From positions 70,890,400-70,954,399 of the forward strand of contig NC_044277.2 of the NCBI RefSeq assembly GCF_004027225.2: DNA of 64,000 nt, read 5' to 3'. The stretch is from Strigops habroptila (taxonomy: Eukaryota; Chordata; Aves; Psittaciformes; Psittacidae). The notes below the pieces were generated by a model. That model was not told where the DNA came from and did no database searches. It saw only the letters and a list, made by a program, of their open reading frames with translations. This document shows positions 13,544-23,783 of the stretch, piece by piece; the first letter of the stretch is position 1, and each line of letters opens with the position of its first letter. Both the position numbers and the translations under genes were made by a program.

Positions 13544-16500
13544 GTAAGAAAGCTGAGACCTATTTCTTCTGTCGTGTTTTATAGCAGTAAAGTAACCTCA
13601 ATTGAATATAATCTTTGTAGTTAATATACTTTATTATTTTTTAAAGAAAGAAAGTTCATGTAGGTCAAAGCACATTAAAGAAAGAAGCTTAAGACAATTT
13701 TGTTGAAAATTAATTAAATGCTTAAGAGAAATTCAAGCATATTAGGGTATGGAAGTATACAGTCAAGGCAAACAAATGGTCTACACGGTCATACAAAATG
13801 ACCATTATGTTCTGTGCTTGATGGGCTTTGATGAGGAGGATTGTTTTAAGGTACTTCCATATGATGTGTGAGTGTATGTGTGTGTATTACGTTTTCTTGT
13901 CAAGTTAATTTTATATGTGTGTATATTTAATGTTCTTGAAAATAAATAAAAATCATATATACATAAAATTACTATCATGGATGAAGATTAGAGTAGTAAA
14001 CACTTTTTTGGGGGGATTTTTTGTTTTGTTTTGGTTGGATTTTTTTTAAGAATACACTTTCATTTATAAAATCTTACAGCCAGACTGGGCAAATTGGAGC
14101 CAGACACAAGTAAGAACAGGTTGCATGGGAAGCCAGCTTCCCAACTGCTCTTGGCCTTAGTCTGCTGCTTTTTTTTTGTGCTGAACATGATCCTTTTGTC
14201 CTTCTTGGCCTTTCATTCCCCACAATCTCTGGAAGAGCCAAGTTCATTGATGTAGAGACCTTACCCAACAGAAACCTGAAAACTCACTCTGCACTCAGAG
14301 CATAAAAGCTGCAGTAGTTGGGAGGGCTCACTTGTTCAATAAGACATTAAAAAGGGATCAGTATCTTATTTTAGGTAAAGAACACATTTAATACAGGAGC
14401 TTGCAACTAAAGCCTCTGTAAAGGACTGGGTTGTGACACTGAATCTGAACACCAAGCAATAATAATAACAGCACTGGTGTTTTCCAGGTCACATGATACC
14501 TAAATGAGCTTTTTGGTTCTCTGAAGGCTCACAAGCACATCTTGGCCCCTTCTGGCCAGTGTGGTGTTACTACTTTTCACCAATTCTTTTCTCAGTCATA
14601 CAGTTGCCACAGTTACCTGAACTTGATGCGGTTGGCTGAAGGAGCCAACAGATCTTTAATAATAAGGTAATGGTGAATTCATCTGGAATAGGAAAATGGT
14701 TTTGTCAGAATTTATGTTTTTTAAAATAAAAAGAAAAAAACTCCATCTGATGCTAGAGAATCAGAGAGATTACAGAACATGGAGTTTTCCCAGTAAGAGG
14801 AAACATGAATGTAATTTCTTTCCTAACAGGAACTTTTAAAAGATTTTGAGGAATGGGTTCTGTTGCTTTTATTGCTCAATAACAAGATGTTGGTTGTAGT
14901 CTGCTCTCTCACGTGGAACAACAAACACTAATTTTGCAGATCCAGAGACAGCTGTTAGTCAGTGCTCTGTATTTACTTTAAAGGAACAGTCCTGGTGAAA
15001 TAGAGCATAGCAACACAGGAATTGTCACTTTTGATCAGACCAGTAGTTCATGTACATCTGTTGTCCTGTCCCTGATGATCCAGAGGAAGAAATCAGATCT
15101 ACAGGGAACAGTTTTACAATAGGAGGTAAATATTGGGCACCTAGCTAAGAAACTTTTGGACAAGTTGCAGAATAAAGGCACGATTCTGCTGAAAATCAAT
15201 GTTGAAACAGCAGTGTTTTCATTGCTTGCCTTCCCAGTCCAAAAAAAAGAAAACAAAATAACAAGCTTTTAAATGAAGTTATAGTTACTTTTTGCAGCTT
15301 TATTTGCTTTTTAAATCACTCTTTAAAAAATGTTCCTGTGATTTCTGTAATTAGTATTAAAATGCATCTTCATCTTAGAAGTAGGACACTTGTAACTTTT
15401 ATGTAATTATAGTAGGACTAAGAACTGTAATGCTGCACAGCTGGAGAAGTATGAAATGTTTTCCCTTCCTTTGTTCTTGAGAAACCTTTTTTTATTTTCT
15501 TTCTTTTTTTGCTTAGCTGTAACTGTTAATTTTTTGCCTTTCACACTGTTGCACAGATGCACTAATAATCTGACTTTACAACCATTTCATCAAATGTATC
15601 ATGCCAAAGGGTTAATTTTTGGCCTCCTTGTCAAGTGTGCAGATGAATACAAGTCAAGCTAGTCATTTCTCCAGGGGAGTGAGAATACTGTCTTATTGAA
15701 GCTGACAGACTCAATCAGAGCTGGCTTCTCAAAGCTCTGGGAGAGGATTAGTCACTACTAACTTCAATTTGACGTGACAGCCGAGTGTCAGAGCAGCCCC
15801 TAGGTGCAGCTGTGAGAGTAGAACAGAAGAAAGATATATAAATCTTTCTCCTGCCTCCCCTCACCCCTGCCAAAGGCATGAACTTAACATCATATAACTG
15901 CCTGTATTGCCTGAAAGTTAGTGCTGCACATTTTATATTAAAGACAAAGATCATAATTTTAATGATGGAATACCTTTGGTAAGAAAACAGGATATCATTG
16001 TCACCAGTGACATACCCATAATGGGTGGGGACTTGCAAAACACCAAAGTCGGTCCTTTTCTTAGTTAGGAACATTCCAGTTGCATGGATATCTCCTAGAA
16101 GATTAAGGCGAAGCTATGAATTTCAGGCTCTCATCCAAATTCCCTGACAACTTGTGCTGAGGCAGAACAAGGTTTTGACTTGGGTTCAGCTCTAATATGA
16201 TCCAAAGCCATGAGAATAATACATTTATCCTCAGTGCCAATGGGAAACTGCATCTGCCTTATGCTTTGGTTTTATATGGAAAAGGCTAAGCAGGCAAGTC
16301 ATAACTGCACAGATTTGGGAGAACATGTTTTCTGATACAGATGCTTTCAAGATGACCTGTGCTGCTACAGGAACAAAACTGCTGCTGAAGAGATGGATTT
16401 GTCCAATTGTTACTCTTTTACTGCAGTCAGTGTTCAGTGAGGGAACTCTGTGGTAAAAGCACAGGTGCTCCTGGCATCTCCTGCAATTCTGTGTTACCAG

Positions 16501-17772
16501 CAGTGTAATGGAAAGAGTAAAGGCCGTACAATAGCTGAGATACTTCCCCAAATAATAAAATTATAGCACTCAAGATCGACATGGTATATCCTAAGCTATT
16601 ACAGCTAACTGCCCAGCAAAGCTGAAGCCAGCTCTCTGTCTGCCAATATAGAAGTTAGACAGATGGGTTCCTTTATTTTGGGTAACAAAGACTGTCAAAG
16701 ATATGCAGCTAGCACTTCATCCTGTGTTGCTGAATCAGGCAAAAATCCCAAGATTTTTGGGATCCCTTCTTTCATTGTTTTCATTTAAAGTGATTTACAA
16801 CTGGTTTTGAAAATCTGATGACATCTTTAGTTTTATTTGCAAATGCTGACGGACATGAACTAGGAAAACCACTGATTCAACATTGGCTGAACTGCAAAAA
16901 AGCCAGCACTCCTCTGTACAGCCCTGTTTCTTTTGAGATTTGATATTAAAAGCATACAACTGCTCTAAAGAAACCTTCACATTCACTATTTGAGCACAAA
17001 GAGAATGAAGTACACTAGAAGGAGATAAAATCCAGTACTGCATGCAGAGTCCCTCTGACCTTCTGCAAGATATTTAACACTTATATCTTTGTTTCCTGGA
17101 ATGCAGAAGACTGACTGCTTCCAGTGGGAGGGTCAGTTTACCACATCTCTGAGCTCTACTGCCCCTCAAAACCCTCTCTCTGTAGGTTTCCGTGGTGGAC
17201 GCTTCCTACAGAACTTGAGACAAATACTTTCTTAGGATTTCTACTGATAGTATGAAACTTACTTATGCCAGGGATGCATTACTGTAACTATTTCCTAATT
17301 AAGGGCAGGATTTCAATCTTCATATTCAAGTGACTCTCTCACAGCAGCCATGCTCAAGTGCAGACTGGAGGGTTTGCTTTATGAATGTTCGTAGAGCTCA
17401 TTGCAGAACTTCCTCCCATATTGGTTTGATTAGACCTAAGAAAAGTGGAATCAAATAGATGTAATAATGAATGCTTTTACATGAAGCTACAGAGCTCACG
17501 ACCTTAGGTCACAAAAAAGCAGTCAGCTATCACAAATGCCCCAGTGTGAACACTGCTTCTAAACCCCAGTTAATCCATAAATCTCTTGTGGCTGAAAAAA
17601 TATCTCTTGCGCCGTCATCTTTTTGTAATCCTTTGATGGCAAACGACTGAGAGATGAGAAAGTGGCTGCATGTTACTGGTGGTACCTGGGCTTGGCTGGT
17701 TGGTGGGATTTACATATTCCAAATGCACTTCTGAAATTCATCACCATATCCACTGAATTGCAATGATTTCAG
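13544..17772 (+). other. DDC: Last DDC intron
   Basis: This 4.2-kb intron ends in the acceptor TGATTTCAG. Besides a possible ancient interspersed-repeat fragment (15015-15140) I recognise nothing in it. Minus-strand ORFs at 15748-16074 and 16231-16551 (about 107 codons each) lack any recognisable domain and are treated as chance. Confidence 0.8.
15015..15140 (+). repeat. Possible ancient sauropsid interspersed repeat (CR1-like)
   Basis: The phrase GATCAGACCAGTAGTTCATG followed by TGTTGTCCTGTCCCTGATGA resembles an old reptile and bird repeat family. In that family 'gatcagaccagtggtccatc' is followed by 'tagtccagtatcctgtctc', about 40 bases in the same order. The copy is highly diverged and its edges are unclear. 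The resemblance is from memory; a search of an avian or reptilian repeat library would settle it. Confidence 0.4.
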
Positions 17773-17997
17773 GGCTCAAATGAACTAAATGAGGCGCTTC
17801 TTAAAAGCATAAATGAGGCCAAGAAGATTCATCTGGTACCGTGCCACCTGCGAGAGAAGTTTGTGCTACGTTTCGCTATTTGTTCCCGCATGGTAGAATC
17901 CACCCACATCAAGTTTGCCTGGCAGCACATCTCACAGCTGGCAACTGATCTTCTGAAAACATGGGAGCGAAACCACCACCAGCAGAAACAGCAGTGA
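17773..17997 (+). CDS. DDC: DDC terminal coding exon (aromatic L-amino-acid decarboxylase C-terminus)
   Basis: DDC is the cytosolic PLP enzyme that decarboxylates L-DOPA to dopamine and 5-hydroxytryptophan to serotonin; it works as a homodimer. This exon gives the last 74 residues and the TGA stop. It begins [20 protein letters not shown] and continues with [19 protein letters not shown], which is nearly identical to human. The final helix reads [15 protein letters not shown]. After it comes a polar tail [10 protein letters not shown], where human ends in LRAERE, so the protein is about eight residues longer at this end. Together with exons at 1781, 5590, 6350 and 13442 this makes an unbroken frame equivalent to human residues 316-480. 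The N-terminal two-thirds, including the PLP lysine, is outside the window. The gene appears intact where visible. Confidence 0.96.
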   Translation, partial: GSNELNEALLKSINEAKKIHLVPCHLREKFVLRFAICSRMVESTHIKFAWQHISQLATDLLKTWERNHHQQKQQ

Positions 17998-18925
17998 AGT
18001 AGCAGTGGGGAGGAGGTAATTAACTGGCTTTCTCTGTGTGGCCAAGTTTTATTTTAGGGGCAGGTGGGAAAGTCAGGATATGAAAGGAAAAAAAAGAAAC
18101 CAAAGCCTGTTGTTATACAGCCCAGCTGCAGTAGCAAAATCCTTGCCAGCAAGTTGTGTTGTAACCTTAATCATTCCTTCTCTGTACTGTGGTTTCATCT
18201 TGCCTGTTTCCAGGGTGCAGAGAGCCATGGAGGCTCGAGCTGTCATTTCCTACCAGTTTGTAATCAAGAGCATTTACTGAACCAGGCAATGGAAATGTGT
18301 TAGTGGTCCCTCTGTTGTCCCCTTTAACCTTTAGCACACCCACTCCTTGCTTCACAGGGGAAACTGGGGGGTGTCATCAATTCATTTAACATTGCTGTGA
18401 CTTCAGAAGAATCCAATTTGGGGAAAATTCAGTAACCTGGTTCTAATACTGTTCCGGTCCTATCTAGGCAGGCTTGCGCAAATGTTGTTGTCATGATCTG
18501 GGGCACTGTCATGTCATGACATGCTGTTTGCTGCAGTACTTTTGTAAATGAAGTTCGAGCTTCAAAACTTTCTTTGTTACACAGCCAGATCAGGGGAGGG
18601 TGAGTACTAAATGGGCACTAACTGTCCTTATGGCAGGGTCCCTACTTTCTCCTAAAGGGTTTGCTTTTAAAACAGCCATTTTGTCAAATCTGGCAGCTGG
18701 TTTTCACTTTGATCATTCATAATGAGGCCTCCTAAAAACTCCTTCCTAAGAATTTTGTCAAAAGCCACGTGCTACCTGGTATTCTGTATTTTTAACCATG
18801 TTATTATAAGCAGTGATTACTTGAAAATAATTAAGCTATGTTCTGTGAAACGGAGTGGTGATTTCTTTTTATGGCTACCATTCTGCTTACTTCATTGTGT
18901 AATAAATCTTTGACAAAATGTGCTA
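17998..18925 (+). other. DDC: DDC 3'UTR (probable extent)
   Basis: Non-coding sequence follows the DDC stop and runs to the first good polyadenylation hexamer (18901-18906). A second hexamer lies at about 18996-19001, so the transcript may end slightly later. Short ORFs here (18038-18303) are not coding by any criterion I can see. Confidence 0.5.
18901..18906 (+). terminator. DDC: Candidate DDC polyadenylation signal AATAAA
   Basis: Canonical AATAAA about 0.9 kb after the DDC stop. It is followed within 60 bases by T/GT-rich sequence (AAAAAATGTTCCTCTTTGTTT). A competing AATAAA lies about 95 bases downstream. Transcript 3' ends would be needed to choose. Confidence 0.5.
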
Positions 18926-21900
18926 AGAAATGTGATGAAAAAAATGTTCCTCTTTGTTTCTCAATTTAGGTAACAAACAAGATCTAGCAAATCACAATAA
19001 AAATAGAAATTAAGAGAACTAACCCTCAAAATATGGTGTGGTGTCCCCCCCATGGTTTTCTTCCATTAACAATGACGCATGGAATATGAAAATATCGGAA
19101 AACAACCTTCAGAGAAAGTCAAATAATGTGTGCTTGACACCAACCATTGCTATGTCGTACTGTCGAAGGCAGGTACAGTAAAAAGGTGAAATGAAAGTCA
19201 GAAACCATATCTGACTTTAATAAGTACTTCTGCAGTTTTGAAAACATAAATTCCAGGCAGTTATTTCTGTGTAAGTAAGATCAAAATAAATAGCTACTCC
19301 AAGAAAAGGAATCTGTAGGATTCATTTCCACATTTGCATTTGTTTTAATCTTCTCCTTTGAACAACTTGCACAATTATACAGCTTTCTTCCTCTGTCACT
19401 TGCAAATATAATTCCTACATTTGGGAAGCTGCAGGTAGACCATGAAACATGCACCAGGGCAGCTAATTTGGCACACAGTCTGCTCCAAACCACTGTCTTT
19501 CCAGAAGGGATTAAAGAAGTTGAGTATGGATCTGGTGATTCCTAATCACCTCACTTCTGCTGTGCAAAGCGCGGAGGGATTAGGGTTAACGCATATGCAA
19601 ATGGTACGTGAGGGATGTGCATGAATCCTGACAGTAAGGAAAAGTGGACCAAGCTCTGCACTTCCAAAAGGTCTGGCTGTGTGCCCAGGGGAGGCAGTGA
19701 CATGCCACCCTTCTGTAGGGCTCACCAGAGGCTATGTTATCCACCCAGATGGAAAAGCTGGTTACTATTTCTTTAAGGAATTGCTTTCACAGGTAACAGA
19801 TGAAGCAAGGGATGACAAATGAATCTGGCAAAAGCCTGTAATATTTGAGCAGGTGACTGAGCCATTCCACCAGACGCTGCTCTCAGCTACAGGATCAGAA
19901 ATTCTGATGGCATCATTCTCGTTAGCAGAACCAATATGAAATTAAGCTTTTCTGTAGTGGCACAATGCAATAGATTGGTAGACTGAAGACAGCAGAAAAT
20001 GCTGGCAGTTGTTTCCTTTCTCTGTTATCAGGTTTTTTTAAAGCAACATTATTCAGTTCTCCTGACTTGGGAAATAATGGTCCCATATGGTCCACAGTGG
20101 TACAATTTTACAGCTTTTGCACTATGACAACACTAGAATCTAGGAGCCAGAGAAGAATTACACCTTCTCTATGAGACAGACCAGTGTTTTGTATGTGAAA
20201 TATCTAACCAGGTCTGCCTAGGAACAAAAAAAGAGATCAGATTCTGGTCAAAGCTATCATAGAGTAAATCCAGGATAATTCCATTGAAATTAAATGGAGT
20301 TGTTTTGGGCTTAAGTGACTATAATTGAAATTAAAATTCTAACTAATAAGTATTGGAAAAGAAGTGCATAAGGTAAGGCAACACTAGGCTGAACATAAGA
20401 GGATTTTGGTGGAAATCCTCTCCATGGAAACTAGAGCAGAGGTGGATGATGCACGCCTGTGCGAGCCTCAGGCTGCTGTAGAACAGGGATGCAGGCAGGA
20501 TCCACATCCAAACCCAGGAAGGGTTAAATGTTCCCAAGCGCCCAGAATTAGATACAGGTCTCTCTAGACATTTGTGGTAAAATGGTGCCAAAACCTGACA
20601 TTCAATGAAACACTTTTCAGATTACGGGTATTAGTTTTACAACAGGCTGTTGTCCAGATACCAGAACTTCTGGGAAAGAATTTAGAATAAGGGTTAATTT
20701 AAAATATTATAAATGCAGTAAACGTTATTTTATTTTCATTTTTAAGGAAGTGATGTAAGTAAATCTTCCCAGAAACTGCAGTGACAAGACCCCTGGAATT
20801 ACATTTCCCCGTAGCCAGCCCAGTACAGAAATCTGAAGTTCACAGTCCTAGTTTTTCTGAGGCGATTTGAATATGTAATTGGTGAAGGGCTTCTTAGGGT
20901 TCAGTCTCACATACCCTCTTTTCCCCACCTGGTAATTCCTTCATAGACTATTAATGTTAGGTCATCTGAGAATGGGATCTGGTCTATGTTATCGACTCCA
21001 GAACAAAAGTGTTGAAAAGAACATTCTGAAAGAACATAACTGCTGTTTCTGTTCTGTAGCTTTGCAACATACCTGTGAGTGAGAAGTTCCGTGTTTATGA
21101 ATAGTGAATGTGTGAACCTGGATTTATTGTGCCTTGTGTGCAAAAGCTAATGCAGTCTGTGCCGATTAATACTGTTTGATGTTAAAAATAACTACCAAAT
21201 CTCAGAGCTGTGCTTTAGTAGAATATCCACATCTCGAGGGAGACAGTGTGGCTGCTGGAGAAGGGGAGGGGAAAGTAACTCCTCAGTCAACATACATTTG
21301 GGGTTGTTTTTGAACTAGTAGGGTGCTAGTGCCATACTTACATTCTTAGTAACAATGAAAAATTATAAATATATTTTATTACTGATGGTGAAATATTGAA
21401 AAGATGTATTTATGAAAATATTGCTAATATATTATATCTGAAATGCATTATAATTATTAAATTCCTAATTTTCTCTTGCCTTTACATATAAGATTCTGCT
21501 CATGGTTGTTTTGTTGCTGTCTCCTCTAAGGATACTGTACTTATGAGTGGTACTTACATTGCACTTGCCTTACAACAGCTGTCTAAACCTTGAGACGTGT
21601 AACTCGAATTGCTCAAAGAATTGCTCAAAGACAGGAACATACGGGAAACAAAACTGAGAACCCTGATGACCAGGGTGGTGGAGGCAGATTAAATAACCAT
21701 GGATGGCTAAAATCTACATAGCATATATATAGTCTGTATGACCTAAATGGAAAAATAATCAGATGTTTAGTGCTTTTTTATTATAATTTGTTGAGTTCCT
21801 TTAAAATCTGTATCTAAGGACTACTTGAATGGACACATAGGTTTTAATTGGCAGCATTAATAAATGGAAATAAAACTATGACTATTGTCTGTGTTTGCTC

Positions 21901-22700
21901 TTAACCACGCTTTTCCCATTTTATTCATGCCAGATGCGCTGTAAGGGGTCCAACTTCCCCACTCAGTGGGTGGAAATCATTGCCCTGATTTTCACCGTCA
22001 GTGCCTTCTCCTCAGTGTCTCAATGCCTGGCCAAACCAGAATCCTGCAGCTGGAAGTGCCACTGGAGCCAGCTGCCCAGCTTCGGCTTTGGTTTCCAGTC
22101 CAGGCACCGTCAGGTAGGACAAGGCAGCATCCTGTTCCACTAGCCCTGCCTACCCACAGCCTGTGTTCCCCAGGGGAGCTGGGCCGTGGGCTCCTTCCCT
22201 CCCTGCCCCTGCACAACCCAAGGGAAATTGGGCGAGCGCACCTTGGTAGAAGTGTGATGGCAGCAGTGTTACCAGCTACAAACATTAGCCCAATTTGGTC
22301 TCAGATGATAACTTGCTAGTAGAGCAGACAGTTTAATATGCTGTTTGCACTAATGGTATTACAAGCTTGATGTAGAACAAAAACCTGACAGTAACAAAAG
22401 AAATGTTTCTCATGGGAAATTAAATGTTCACCCACACAGAAGCGACTGTGTTAATACCAGAGGTGTAACTGCAGCGTAGTGTGCTAATTTGCATCTACAT
22501 CGGTGCGCTAATTTGAACGTGGGCTGGTGTGATCCAGCTAGGGGCTCCATGACGAGATTCAGTTCATGGGACACGGCCACCTGGGCCACCATCTTTTGCC
22601 CTGTGAGCCTCATCTCATCCCTCTGCCAGAGCCCTTTTGCAGAGCCGTTCTCCAGGGAAGGCCTGTTCAGCAGCTGTTGTTTCTGAGGGTGTTGGGCAGC
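18926..22700. other. DDC-FIGNL1 intergenic spacer
   Basis: About 3.8 kb lies between the DDC 3' end and the start of the GC-rich FIGNL1 promoter region. It contains no recognised CR1 copy. Its only exon-like object is the ORF at 21934-22113. GC content rises sharply from about 21.9 kb onward. The remainder holds nothing I can name. Confidence 0.6.
21934..22113 (+). other. Orphan exon-like ORF of exactly 60 codons
   Basis: The block is flanked by a pyrimidine-rich acceptor-like sequence (CTTTTCCCATTTTATTCATGCCAG) and a donor CAG|GTAGGA. It begins with ATG and stays open for 60 codons. The translation has a hydrophobic stretch (WVEIIALIFTVSAFSSVS) followed by a Cys/Trp-rich part (SCSWKCHWSQLP). 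I do not recognise the protein. A second frame (21966-22319) is also open, which is common in GC-rich sequence, so openness alone is weak evidence. It could be an alternative upstream exon of FIGNL1, a read-through exon from DDC, or chance. Confidence 0.25.
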
Positions 22701-23401
22701 ATCAGCCTCCGATGCTGCCACGGTGGCTGCAGTACTTGCAGCCAGTGATGCAGTGGGAGAGATGGAACAGGTGTCCGCGGAGCTCTGGCGCTGCGTGTGC
22801 AGAGGTGCGGGAGCCCATCGCTCACAGCAGAACCACCAGCTAGCCAGGCTGGGGCTTGTGCATGGCCTCCCATGGAGCTCACCCTGCGCAGAGGGCACCT
22901 TGCGGGCCCCGCCTCCCCCAGTCTGAGCGAAGGGCACCCAGAGGGCCTTCTACTGAGGGAAGGGCGGGCAGCAGATGCCAGGGTACGTCCACGTGAGGTG
23001 GCTGCCCTGCGGCGTGGGGCAACCATTGACTTCAGCACCGAAGGAGCCAGGGGCACCCCTGCTCCTGCAGTCACCGAGTGCGTGACCAAGCCTTTATCAC
23101 AAAAGCTTTTCCGAAGCCCGCGCTTGTCCTGTGGGGGTGCGGGAACCGCCCTGGGCGGACAACCGGCACCGGACACCCGCGGCTCCCGCAGGCCGCGCCG
23201 TGAGGGCGAGGGCCAGGGCCGTGTGCCGCGTGCCGCGGGGCGCTGCGGGGGGAGGCGGTGCGGGCCTGCCGGCCAAGGCACGGATCCCGCGCCCATTGGA
23301 GGGCGCGCTTTCAGGCGCAGCCAATAGGGAGCGGGAGAGCCCGCGCACCGCCCCCTCGCTCTCCCTCCTTCCCTCCCACAGCGCCGGTAAGCCCCAGCGG
23401 A

Positions 23402-23409
23402 TGACGTCA
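23402..23409. promoter_or_regulatory. FIGNL1: Perfect CRE palindrome TGACGTCA
   Basis: A full 8-base CREB/ATF consensus with an intact central CpG sits between the two pairs of CCAAT boxes. This arrangement is often functional in CpG-island promoters. Binding is inferred from the motif only. Confidence 0.6.
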
Positions 23410-23440
23410 CGGCGGCGAACCTTCCCCCGCTCGTCCCTCC

Positions 23441-23448
23441 CTTCCGGT
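23441..23448 (-). promoter_or_regulatory. FIGNL1: ETS-family site (ACCGGAAG on the minus strand)
   Basis: CTTCCGGT on the plus strand is the reverse complement of the strong GABPA/ELK-type consensus. It lies 6 bases before the third CCAAT box. Its location near the expected transcription start supports a real promoter element. Confidence 0.5.
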
Positions 23449-23491
23449 CACTGATTGGCTGCGTCTCCCAGAGCCCTGTTATCCGATTGGT

Positions 23492-23508
23492 GGGCGGGAG
23501 CAGGGCGG
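23492..23508 (+). promoter_or_regulatory. FIGNL1: Paired GC boxes (GGGCGG) next to the last CCAAT box
   Basis: GGGCGG occurs at 23492-23497 and again at 23503-23508, immediately after the ATTGG at 23486. These are Sp1/KLF-type sites and probably lie just upstream of the transcription start. Confidence 0.55.
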
Positions 23509-23539
23509 GGCTTGCGGCAGCGCGGGCGCGGGATCCGCA

Positions 23540-23783
23540 GAGGCTGCTGGCGGCGGCCGGCGCGGCGGCTGGTGCGTGCGGGCGCGGGCGCGGGGCGGGA
23601 GGCCCGGGGGGATGTGTGTGTGTGTGGCGCTGCGGGACCCATCGGCCCCCGTCCCGTGCGGGTGCCCGCTCCCCTGCCCCCGCCTCTGCTGCAGGCGCCG
23701 GGCCCGGCCCGACGCGGTTGGCGGCCACTGGCGTGAGGGGCCTCGCTGCGTGCCCGCGGCCGAGCCCGCGCAGCGATCCCGAG
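23540..23783 (+). other. FIGNL1: Probable non-coding first exon of FIGNL1 (5'UTR)
   Basis: The GC-rich segment downstream of the promoter motifs ends in a strong donor, GATCCCGAG|GTGAGG, at 23783/23784. The FIGNL1 coding exon begins with an acceptor at 26381 only eight bases before its ATG, so an upstream non-coding exon is required. The 3' end is well supported by the donor; the 5' end is a guess. An alternative donor (GGCTG|GTGCGT, near 23572) is weaker. Confidence 0.5.

Larger units (their letters stand above)
23295..23490. promoter_or_regulatory. FIGNL1: Cluster of four CCAAT/ATTGG boxes (NF-Y type)
   Basis: ATTGG occurs at 23295-23299, CCAAT at 23331-23335, ATTGG at 23454-23458 and ATTGG at 23486-23490. 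The last two are 32 bases apart, start to start, and the first two 36 bases apart. Such repeated CCAAT boxes in a TATA-less CpG island are typical of cell-cycle-regulated and repair genes bound by NF-Y. The motifs are read directly; binding is inferred. Confidence 0.6.
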
